DNA of 64,000 nt from Cheilinus undulatus (Eukaryota; Chordata; Actinopteri; Labriformes; Labridae), in assembly GCF_018320785.1 (NCBI RefSeq), contig NC_054870.1, forward strand, positions 6,679,933 to 6,743,932, in the 5' to 3' direction. How positions within the stretch are numbered: the stretch's first letter is position 1; every line of letters begins with the position of its first letter. Below the pieces are notes generated by a model. That model was not told the origin of the DNA. It was given only the letters and a program-made list of their open reading frames with translations, and searched no databases. Made by a program: the position numbers and the translations under genes. Of the stretch, positions 23,400 through 34,500 are shown piece after piece.

Positions 23400-23870
23400 T
23401 CTGTAGAGCATTTGTGAAGTCAGGCACTGACGTTGGACCAGAAAGCCAGGCTCAAAATCTCTGCTTCAGTTCATCCCAGAAGTGTTTAGTGGGGTTGAGG
23501 TCGGGGCTCTGTGTGGGCCAGTCAAGTTCCTCCATACTGAACATCAAACCACATCTTTATAGTCCTTGCTTTGTGCACAGGGGTACAGTCATGTTAGAAT
23601 AGAAAAGGAGCAAAATTTCTTGGTATGCTGAAGCATTAAGATCGGTCTTCACTGGAGATAAGGGGCCTAGCCCAAACCCTGAAAAACAGCCCCATACCAT
23701 TATCCCTCCTCCTCCTAACTCCACAGTCAGAACAATGCAGTCAGACAGGTAATGTTCTCCCAGCATCCTACAAGCCCAGACTCACCCATCTGGTTGCCAA
23801 ACAGAGAAGAAAAAGCATGATTGGTCACTCCACAGAACACATTTCCACTGCTCAAGACCAGCACAAAGTT
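23400..23870 (-). mobile_element. Tc1-like transposase remnant, antisense
   Basis: The - strand frame at 23766-23557 encodes a stretch containing [20 protein letters not shown], the block around the second catalytic Asp of a Tc1-type DDE transposase. The flanking DNA matches the complement of the same gene family. Several stops and frameshifts are present and no ends were identified. Confidence 0.75.
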
Positions 23871-23879
23871 CAGGAGGAA

Positions 23880-24720
23880 TTTTGAACCATTCTTCCCGAC
23901 AGAACTGCTTCAGCTCTCCCATTTTCTTTGGCTGTCTGATGTGAACGGCCCTCTTGAGATCATTCTACGGCATCTCTGTTGGATTCAGGTCGTTGCTCTG
24001 GCTTGGCCACTCCAAAAGGTGGATTTTGTTTTGTTGAAGCCATACTGTCTGTGTTTAGGGTCATTGTCCTGCTGCATCACCGCCCTTCTTCTGAGCTTCA
24101 GCTGGGGGCCTTGTGAACAGCCACCCTGACATTATCCTGAAAGATACCATGAAAAAGTAGGGAATTCATTTTCCTCTCTATGGTTGCAAAGCAGCTCCAA
24201 ATCATGATGCTCCCTCCGCTGTGGGATGATGTTCTCATGTTGCTTGCTATGTGGTACCCTTTTTACACCATACATAGCGCTGTGTGTTCTTCCCCAATAA
24301 TTCAACTGTAGTTTCATCAGTCCACTAAACATTGTCCCAGTAACACTGTGGAGGGTCAAGGTGCTCCATGGTAAACTCCAGGCATGCAGTGAGTTTTTTT
24401 TTTTATGAAAGCAGCAGCTTCTGTCATAATGTCCTGCCATGAACTCCATGCCTGTTCAATCTTTTGCATATGGTAGACTCATGAACAGAGACGTTGATTG
24501 TTCCAGTGGTTCCTTTAAGCCTTTAGCTGTTACTGTAGGGTTCTTTTTTACCTTTATGAGCATTCTGTGTTGTGCTCTGAGCGTCAACCTGGATGGATCC
24601 ACTTCTAGGGAGAGTATGGTACTGTATCGTCCCCATTTGTGGACAGTTTGTCTAAATTTGGACTGATGAATACCTAAAGTCCTTGAGATGACTTTGTAAC
24701 CCCTCTCAGTTGTATGCAGT
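23880..24720 (-). mobile_element. Second Tc1-like remnant of a different subfamily, antisense
   Basis: Text such as 'gggtcattgtcctgctgcat', 'gggaattcattttcctctc' and 'aaatcatgatgctccctcc' is typical of the complement of another fish Tc1-like gene. It directly abuts the 23400-23870 remnant. Frames are broken throughout. Confidence 0.65.
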
Positions 24721-24814
24721 AGGGCTGAACGATTTGCAGAAATAATCCAATTGTGATTTTTTTCCCCCCCAATATTGCGATTTAATATGCGATTCTTTTT
24801 AGGTTCCTCAACTT

Positions 24815-26625
24815 ATGCACTTTTCAGAGTGATAATGAAGTCGTGCTACAATAGCGTGGCCGCTCACCGGCTCTTGGTTTAGGCTGGAGGGTCCTGTGGC
24901 ACATGTCCAGCAGTGGCTGCCTGTCCAGTCTGAGAGCTTCTTTAAGTAATGCTGCTACAAAGACTGCAGAGTTGTTACCCCCTTCCTCAGGCACCCCCAC
25001 AGTCCTGATGTTATTACGGCCCGATCTAGCCCCTAGATCACTGATCATCAACTGGCGGCCTGGGGGCCATATCAGGCCCCCCAAAGCTTCCTGTCCGGCC
25101 CCCAGAAGATCATTAAATTCAGAAAAGGAGGAAAAGAAGATGCTGTGGTTTTGAGAGTATCCCTTGGCTTTAAATGTCTGCAGCTGTTAAATCAATCCCA
25201 CAAACAATTAATATTGAAATAACTTTAGAATGACTTAACATTTGATCTGTTTTTACTGAAATTTACTGTCATAATTAGTAGATATTTAAAAAAGGGTTAA
25301 GGTTGGCAGAAGTGCAGCAAAAAAGACCAGACAGAGTGGTGAAAAGTTGTTAGAGAGTAGCAAAAATGGGTGATAAGTGGCGAAATGGGATGAAAAAGTG
25401 GTGGAAAAAGGTTAAAATTTGGCAAAAATGGTAAAAGAGATAGAAGGGGCAAAGGGTATCAAATATTGGTTACAAATTACAAAAAATAGTGTAAAAAATG
25501 AATGAAAGGAGTTTAAAAAGTGGCAAAAAATAGAAGAAAAGAGGCAAAATGGATAAAAGAGTGGCACAAAGGGAATAAAACACGCATGAAAAAATGGTTT
25601 AAATGGATTAAGAATGGCAAAAAATGTGTTGTAGAGGCAAAAAGTAATAAAAATGTGTTAAAAGTGGCAAAAATTGGTTTTGAAGTTGCAACTGTCGCAG
25701 TTGTTGAAAAAAAATACAAAAAGGGCTTCAAAAGTGGCAAAAATAGAAGAAAAGTAGCAAAAATTGATAAAACTGGCACAAAGGGGATAAAAAATGCAAG
25801 AAAATTGGTTTCAAAAGGGGTTAAAATTTTGCAAAAATGTGGTTAAAGAGGCAAAAAGGTGTCAAAAGTGTCAAAAATGAGTTAATCACAATTGTGGAGG
25901 GCCCATTCTCTGGGATTTTCAGGGGTCTAGCCATCTCTGTTGTCAGGCTCCTTGTGGCCTGCTGTATTATAGATGATAGTGATAGATCTCATTGGTAATT
26001 CCTATAAATGTCCTGCATTTTTAAAGAAAATACAGATATTACTACAATAATTTTTCAATCAAACCCAAAATGTTGATTTAATTTTTGTGTATTTGAAAGT
26101 CTGGCCCCCAGAGTTTCTGTTGGGACTAAATCTGGCCCTTGTGCAAATCTTCTTAATGACCCTTGCTCTAGATCGTCGCATTTATTTTCTGATTTGGTCA
26201 TGTCAGCAGAGAGGGTAGCAGTTTCATCTTGAATCATGACTATTTCATCAGTGCAAGTCGAGAAACTTAGCTCCATCTCCTCCACGGTACCTCTCAACTT
26301 TCCCGACTCTGCGTCAGTTGCAGCTCTGTCGGTGGTTAACTCTACTCTTCTTTACTGCTTGCAGCTCAGATTTGATTGTAGATAAATCCTCGCCGAGAGC
26401 AGCATGTAGCTTGGTCTTGAAAATATCCGCTATTTCCTTACGCATATAGCAAGGAGCTCAAGTTTCAGGGCTGAGGTATCAGCAGGTGCTTGAGGCGGGG
26501 CAGAGGAGCGCTCTGAGCGGGTAGGGGTATAACACGGGGGCGAGGTCCCAACCTGGGGGCAAAGCTGGAGTACAGTATGAGTAGCCTGACATCCACCTCT
26601 GCCTCTATTTGCCATTTTTAGGTTT
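24815..26625 (-). pseudogene. L1-like LINE ORF1 remnant, split by a hAT-like insertion
   Basis: On the - strand, 26615-26159 encodes an N-terminal part ending SENKCDDLEQ. The homology resumes at about 25043 with RSGRNNIRTVGVPE and LLKEALRLD, then HRTLQPKPRAGERP. These are hallmarks of fish L1-clade ORF1 nucleic-acid-binding proteins. ORF2 (endonuclease/reverse transcriptase) is absent, and the copy is dead. Possible target duplications 'cttatgcacttttca' (about 24811) and 'cttgtgcatttttca' (about 26778) differ at two positions. Confidence 0.75.
25044..26170. mobile_element. hAT-like element with purine-rich array, inserted in the L1 ORF1
   Basis: The flanks ctagatca (about 25036-25043) and ctagatcg (about 26170-26177) match at 7 of 8 positions. 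Between them lie a 'ggcggcctgggggccat' end, a degenerate array (25310-25880) of 'gcaaaaatgggttaaaag'-like motifs, the 'ttctctgggattttcagggg' block also found at 7591, and a 'ctaaatctggcccttgtg' end. No transposase is visible. The 25513-25846 frames on both strands are low-complexity by-products. Confidence 0.65.
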
Positions 26626-27429
26626 CACCAAGAAATAAAAGTATAACAATACGTGAATTCTGGTCAAAGATCACAGTTTGACGCAAAAGAGATGCAAATA
26701 AAATAGTATTTAAATCAACGTCTGTGGGAGCCTCCTCGACCACATCTTACTCCATACCTAGCTCAACCAGAAGTCCAACTTGTGCATTTTTCAACAAATT
26801 CAAGCAATGAATCATTCTATATCATAACCTACATTCAGGCAGGAACACTCATCATACATTTAACCATTTTATTACAAAATGAAAAGACATTTTAACTTGG
26901 TGGAGAAGGCTCTGCTCTAAAGATGCTACCTGGGTTCGTCAAGCAGCATGCTTTGACTTTTCAGGGAATGCATGGCTAGGAACCCCATATGCATGGATTC
27001 ATAAATGACAATGTGCATTGAAAAAAAAGACATTATTTCATAAGCAATTAATCAGCAGTAGCCTCAATCTGAATATGGGGGTGCAACAAGCTTTAAACTA
27101 TAAAGGAGGCAGCTGGGGTGGGCGAGGTGAAGCTGACTATAAGCTGGCCGCAGCTGGGGGTCTGAACTAATGCTAAGCTTCATCAATATTAGATAGAATT
27201 AACTAGTTATTTCTGCTCATATTGCAAATTTGATACCCATTTCTTTATGGTAAAGTAGACCATTACCAGAAAATGTACAAAAGTTGTTTGTTTTTAGTTC
27301 AGAGGATGAGAACCATTGAAGGCATTTTTATTTCAAGCATCAATTTGCACGGACAACCTTAAAGCAGATGTGTATTTCTGTAGTTGGAGTCAACATGTAG
27401 AATTCTTTACAGAGTGATATGGAGAGCTG

Positions 27430-27636
27430 TTTGAATATATTTCAGTTCAAGAGAATGTATAAAGAGAGAACTTTACCGTGACTAGCATAAATAAAAAACG
27501 AAATGAAAGAATAAATGTGTGTGTGGGACATTGTGTTTGTCCACTTAGATGCCAATCAGATCACATCTGATGACAATTTATTGCAGAAAAGTAGATAACT
27601 TCAAAGGGTTCACATACTTTTTCTCGCTACTGTACA
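27430..27636 (+). mobile_element. Right end of a Tc1-like element
   Basis: The segment with 'tgtgggacattgtgtttgtc', 'cagatcacatctgatgac' and 'gggttcacatactttttctc', then 'tactgta', matches the right terminus of a common fish Tc1-like family. The body upstream is not clearly recognisable. Confidence 0.55.
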
Positions 27637-28232
27637 TAATGAGTGATTCAGACAAAGTAAGTATGTTGATGTTTACTATAAGGCAGATCTACAGCTGTGT
27701 ACGTGTATGGTCGATGTAAGTGTGTAATTTTATCATGTAAATCTACTCAAATAAGTCTTTGATGACTAAAACTGAAGGATTCTGAACAAATATTGAATTG
27801 TGATTTTTTTGACTGTGATGTTAAAGACTGGTGATTTTTACATCATTTTTCTATCTATATTGAAAAATATTAAATTATTCTTAGAGTTTTAACATGGTTG
27901 ATGAGTATACTTTTTACAATTTCCACACAAACACAGATAATTAACTCTTTTATCTGTGTTTGAGATCTGTACAAGAGAATCTCTACTACAAAGTATTTAA
28001 ATTATAATGGACCCTGTATGATTATTAGAAGACCATATTACAATTCCAATAAATTGGATTCCAATAAGTACCTAAATTTGGATAGATTCTTTTCTTCACT
28101 GCTGCAATAAAAAGTTACAGATTAGTCCATAAGAAAGAGTGAAAATATGTCATTAAGTAGAGACGGTACCTGCAGATGTTAAAGGACTGAATGATCACGT
28201 TTTTCCTGAAGTTTCTCCTGCAATTTTCCCAG

Positions 28233-28516
28233 GATGCAGCGCTCATAGCTCCGCACAGAATGAGCCGTCATGAAGAGACCAAGGCTTGCTGGACTTTTCC
28301 TCTGCGTGGGCTGCCTGCTTGCCTACCTGATGTTTGTGAAGCGGCATTATGCTGTGTCGAAGCCCGAGGCCTTCAGACCGCCTCCCAACATCAGCCCAGC
28401 CTCCAGGCACCTCGGAGATGATCTTCCCGCCTCCCAGTTTCAGTACGGCATCATGTTTGACGCTGGGAGCACCGGGACCAGGATTCACGTTTTCAAGTTC
28501 CAGATGGAGAGCAAAG
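28233..28516 (+). CDS. entpd6: entpd6 coding exon 1 (ATG at 28270)
   Basis: The acceptor ttttcccag ends at 28232 and the donor gtactg starts at 28517. The first 37 nt are 5'UTR. It encodes residues 1-82: a short basic cytosolic start (MKRPR), a hydrophobic anchor, a Pro/Ser-rich stalk and ACR1. The upstream ATG at 28261-1 is in another frame. Confidence 0.93.
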
Positions 28517-31500
28517 GTACTGTAGAGCATGGGTTCTCAACTGATCTAGAGTCAGGACCCACCAGTGCCTCCTTATTGATGATTCACCATCCACATTTTC
28601 CCAGTCATAACCAAGTGTTTCTGATGAAAACGGGGCGGGTTGGACATCAGATAGGGCAAAATATGGTGAACATTTGTGCAGTTTGATGAAAATATATAAA
28701 AACAAGGACTGGACACACAACACTTCCAGCCTCACGTACCAGCGTTGAGACGTATAAACAGTGCAGAGGCTAACTGAAAGATTGTGACGATTCAGACGTT
28801 TTCTTTTTGTGCGTGGCACATTGTGGACTTAAAAATTAATGAAACTGCTTAATTTTAGGATTTACATAGCAGTGAAAAAGTATTGTCCCCCTTCCTGTTT
28901 TCTTATGTTTTTCGCATATTTGTCACACTCTGTCTTATTGTTAAATCATGAAGACTGACCTTAAGTGAGGCCTGCAGGTTCTGAGATGTTGTTCAGGGTT
29001 CTTTTGGGGCCTCCCGTATGAGTCAACCATGCAGTCTTGGAGTAATTATAGTAGGTCTGCCCTTCCTTGGAAGGTTCACCACTGTTCCGAGTTTTCCCTA
29101 TTGGTGGATAATGGCTCTCAGCATGATTGGCTGGAATCCCAAAGTCTTGGAAATGTCTTTGTAACCCTTTCCAGACTGATAGATGCCATTGACTTTTTCA
29201 CATAGGGCCAGGTAGGTGTGGGGGGGCTTTTTCCCCTTAATGAGTGAAATAATCATCCAAAACGGACTTTGGTATTTAATCAGGTTATCTCTGTCTAATA
29301 TACTGATGATCTGAAATGTTTAAGTGTGACATATTTTCAAATAATAAGAAGTCAGGAAGGGGAACAAGACTTCACAGCACTGTAAATGCGTTCAGGCTGT
29401 TTTTGGCTCCTTTGACAAAGGCACTGTACTGAAAACTAAGACTATGCAAGCGTGCATTGAAAGGCTTCCCTCCTGTGTCAAAAATATAATGCTAAAATGA
29501 ACCACCCAGATTCCAAATGCTGGATCTGCATTTTTGGAACCGAAATGGAAATTTCTTTCAGATATTAATGCGGTTATCTGGATGTTAAAGCTCTATAATC
29601 GATGCTAAATGGATTCAGACAGATCCCTTTAGATTAAACGGACATGTTTGTACAGCAGCCCTCTCTGAACTGCTTTTAGTGTATTTAAAATCCACACATG
29701 TTGGCCCCAAACATTAATTACCAGATGTAAATCCCAGCAGACAAGAGGAGCTTTCAGCGTGTAAGTCATGCTCGGTCGTGGAGCCACTGCCAGAGTCCAA
29801 ATGGACAAAAACTCATTAGTGCGTTTTAAGGGGTTTTAGTTTATTAGGCTTAGGGAAAGTTTCCTGCAGAGCTTGGTCCAAATGCCTTCGTTATCGCATT
29901 TAAACGCTAAGCTAAATCACACAGGCTGAGTGCTGTTTTGGCTCTTTTGTTAGCATTGAGCTAACCGCACTAATGGCAGCACCTGTTAGTTATGCAGACG
30001 GGGATTGTCATTAAGAGCTTAGTGACAGCTCAAACGACGGCACTGATCCACGGTCAGTTAGTTAGGAAAATAAACTAAATTAAATCTCTCATCACTGCTG
30101 AAACACCAAGGCCTTTTTCTTCTTTTTACTGTCAGAAATATGAAATGAATGTTTGTCCTGTTTCTTGCAGAAGCTCCAAAGCTGAACCACGAGACGTTCA
30201 GGGCCATCAAACCCGGTCTGTCTGCATACGCTGATGATCCACAGCAGGTACAGCTCATATATCTGACCCAGTACTGTAGAAAACCACATCAAAACCAAGA
30301 CTGATGTGAACCTGAACAGCCACACAGAACTGTGTCTTCCTCTGTCTGTACCGTAATTACCTCTAATGATAAATTAAAGCCCCTGAACTCAGTTAGAAAC
30401 CAAAGAACAACAGGTTCTATCACTTTAAGCTCTCCTCAGTATGATGGTGACTCTGATAATTTCCCCCGTCTGTCCAGTGTAAAGCAGGAATCATAGAGCT
30501 ACTGGAGGTAGCCAAATCCAGCATCCCCCCTTCTGTCTGGAACGTCACCCCCGTGGTGCTGAAAGCCACGGCTGGCCTCCGCCTGCTGCCTGGAGAGAAG
30601 GCCAAACACCTGCTAGACCAGGTGAGACACCTGCTACACTAACACCTTAGTCGGCAATTTGATGTCTGCTGAAAACTTCAGTTTAAAAAACGGAGAGAAA
30701 AATTACCAAGCTGATGTCAGCCAGGATGGGAGGTAGTCTGCCCATCCTTACATCTGTATATCCAAACTAAGAGCTGTCTGTCCATGCTTATAGTAAGGGA
30801 GGCTATACAGGTGTAGGTGAGGCTATACAGGTGTAAGGGTGGCTTTACAGGTGTAAGGGAGGCTATACAGGTGTAAGGGAGGCTATACAGGTGTAAGGGA
30901 GGCTATACAGGTGTAGGTGAGGCTATACAGGTGTAAGGGAGGCTATACAGGTGTAGGTGAGGCTATGCAGGTGTAAGGGTGACTATACAGGTGTAACGGT
31001 AGACAGACACTAATATTATACAATGCAGTCCTCTTCCTTATTCTGATTAGAGTTGCATCCCTGTCTATATTGTAACAGTGATATGTACATGATGTTATTG
31101 TAAAAATCGTTCGATTTGATTGTAACCCAGGTAAAGCTGTTTTTATGGTAAATGTTATCCTGTGTCCAGGTGAGGGCGCTGTTCCTGCAGTCTCCGTTTT
31201 TGTCCAGAGAAGACTCCGTGTCCATTATGGATGGCACTGATGAAGGTACAGAGACTTTAAAGCCGTTTTGTTCACTATAAGAATGAAAAGAATGATTACG
31301 GTGGTTTTCCTCCTCTGTTTTCAAAAGCAATTTTATCCACACAAGTAATGTTTTTAAAATAACCTTCTTTCACATTAAAATCAGAAAAAGCAGTGTTGTA
31401 AAGATCACGCCATGTCAGCGGTAGTCCATCCTTCAATGTGAGGGTGAAGCAGCTGACTCAGACGACAATGTCCTATGGGGCAGTATTGGTATCTTTGGGG

Positions 31501-34500
31501 TGTTGAAGGAGCATTGACCACAGGACTTCATTTCTAAAGACAAGGATTGAATGTTGGTGAATCTTTGATGGCTTCATCTTTAAAGACAACGATGGAATGT
31601 TGGTGAATCTTTGATGCCATCATCTTTAAAGACAAGGATGGAATGTTGGTGAGGCTTTGATGCCATCATCTTTAAAGACAAGGATGAAATGTTGGTGAGG
31701 CTTTGATGCCATCATCTTTAAAGACAAGGATGAAATGTTGGTGAAGCTTTGATGGCACCATCTTTTAAGACAAGGATGAAATGTTGGTGAGGCTTTGATG
31801 CCATCATCTTGAAAGACAAGGATGAAATGTTGGTGAAGCTTTGATGGCATCATCTTTAAAGACAAGGATGGAATGTTGGTGAAGCTTTGATGGCACCATC
31901 TTTAAAGACAAGGATGAAATGCTGGTGAATCTTTAAAGGCATCATCTTTTAAGACAAGGATGAAATGCTGGTGAATCTTTGATACATCTACTTTAAAGAC
32001 AAGGATGGAATGCTGGTGAATCTTTGATGGCTTCATCTTTAAAGACAAGGATGGTATGCTGGTGAAGCTTTGATGGCACCATCTTTAAAGACAAGGATGA
32101 AATGTTGGTGAATCTTTGAAGGAATCATCTTTAAAGACATAGATGTAATGTTGGTTTATCTTTGATGAAATCATCTTTAGAACAAGGATGGAATGTTGCT
32201 GAGGCTTTAATGGCACCATGTTTAAAGATAAGGATGGAATGCTGGTGAATCTTTGAAGGAATCATCTTTAAAGACAGGGCTGAAATGTTGGTGAATCTTT
32301 GATGGCACAATCTTTTAAGACAGGGATGAAATGTTGTTGAAGCTTTGATGGCATCATCTTTTAAGACAGGGATGGAATGTTGGTGAAGCTTTCATGGCAT
32401 TCTCTTTAAAGACAAGGATGGAATGTAAGTGAGTCTTTGATGGCTTCATCTTTTAAGACAAGGATGGAATGTTGGTGAAGCTTTGATGGCTTCATCTTTT
32501 AAGACAAGGATGAAATGTTGGTGAAGCAATGATAGCACCATCTTCAAAGACAAGGATGGGATGTTGGTAAATCTTTGATGGCATCATCTTTAAAGACAAG
32601 GATGGAATGTTGGTGAGTCTTTGATGGATTCATCTTTCAAGACAAGGATGGAATGTTGGTGAGGCTTTGATGTCACCATCTTTTAAGACAAGGATGAAAT
32701 GTTGTTGAATCTTTGATGGCATCATCTTTAAAGACAAGGATGGAATGTTGATGAAGCTTTGATGGCTTCATCTTTTAAGACAAGGATGAAATGTTGGTGA
32801 AGCTTTGATGGCACCATCTTTAAGGACAAGGATGAAATGTTGTGAAGCTTTGATAGCACCATCTTTAAAGACAAGGATGGAATTTTGGTAAATCTTTGAT
32901 GGCATTGTCTTGAAAGACAAGGATGGAATGTTGGTGAGTCTTTGATGGGTTCACCTTTCAAGACAAGGAAGAATGTTGGTGAAGCTTTGATGGCACCATC
33001 TTTTAAGACAAGGATGAAATGTTGGTGAGGCTTTGATAGCACCATCTTTAAAGACAAGGATGGAATGTTGGTGAATCTTTGATGGCATTATCTTTAAAGA
33101 CAAGGATGAAATGTTGGTGAGTCTTTGATGGCACCATCTTTCAAGACAAGGCTGGAATGCTGGTGAAGCTTTGATGGCACCATCTTTTAAGACAAGGATG
33201 AAATGTTGTTGAAGCTTCGATAGTACTATCTTTAAAGACAAGGATGGAATGTTGGTGAAACTTTGATGCCATCATCTTTAAAGACAAGGATGGAATGTTT
33301 GTGAAGTTTTGTGGTTTTATCTTTAGTGACAAGGATGGAATGTTGGTGAGGCTTTGATGGCACCATCTTTAAAGACAAGGATAGAGTGTCTGTGAAGCTT
33401 TGTGGCATCAACTCTAAAGATAAGGATGGTATGTTGGTGAGGCTTTGTGACATCATCTTTAAAGACAAGGATGGAATGTTTGTGAGCCTTTGGGGCATCA
33501 TCTTTAAAGACAAGGATGGAATGTTGGTGAAGCTGAGGATGTTGGCGCCATTTTCTCTTCATTTTTTCCAAACAGTAATCCTTAGTTGGCAACTTTTGGT
33601 GGAACTGGCTAGGTGTAAGGGAACCCCATCATGCTGTGTTTTCAGAAAACAACATATGTAAAAATCCTGTCTTCAGCGTTTTTATGCAGTTCTGTATTAT
33701 ACTGAGAATCAAGAAACAAAAAACAACCCATTTTTCAAGTCATTTTTTTTGTTTCTGTTTTTTGTTTTTCCCAAAAAGAAATTACTAAATGAAATGAATG
33801 TTTTGTTGTTTCAGCTTATTGCTATAATACTTTGATCAAAACAGAGAAATCAAAGAACGGAACGCTAGTGAAGTAACACCTGCACTGAGGCACACAAACG
33901 TAGAGAGAAAAGAAAGTTAAATCACCTGATGATGAAAATGAAGAGATGATAAAGAGTCAAATTTCATTTGTTAATTTATTTTTGGAAAAAATAAAACAGA
34001 GACACAGTAAAAAAATAATAAGATTTTCTTTTTCTTTTTCTTGACTCTAAATTTGATTAAAATGCCTGAAAATATCGTGGACAGGACTTTCTTTGTCTGT
34101 TTTGCCTTCTTTGTTTTTTTGTTGGTCTGGTCCGGATTAAAATGAAACTAATTTATTCAAATATATTTACAGCTGATTTTCTAACCAAAATATTGGTTGT
34201 AAAGATCAACAGAAATTTTCATTTCTACTGTTACCAATAATTCACTTTTTTAGCTGATATCTGCCGATACTGATATCATGCTGGCTAAATGCTGCATCCC
34301 TACTTTTTTAAGACCTCTTACTGGGAAACAGCTTGTTTCTCCATCCATCTATCTTCTTCCGCTAATGTGGTTCTGGGTCGCAGTGGTAACAGGCTAAGCA
34401 GGTCAACCCAGACATCTCTCTCCCCAGCAACACTTTCCAACTCTTTATGGGGAATCTCGAGGTGTTTCTAGACCAGAAAGGATACATAATCCCTCCAGCG

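Noticed and set aside
25513-25846. Lysine-rich (+) and phenylalanine-rich (-) open frames of 88-108 codons
   Set aside because: They reflect the strand bias of a purine-rich degenerate array inside a hAT-like element.
28191-28421. Open frame starting before entpd6 exon 1 (MITFFLKFL..., MSRHEETK...)
   Set aside because: It is out of frame with the apyrase motifs. The ATG at 28270 gives the correct anchor and ACR1, and has an in-frame stop just upstream.
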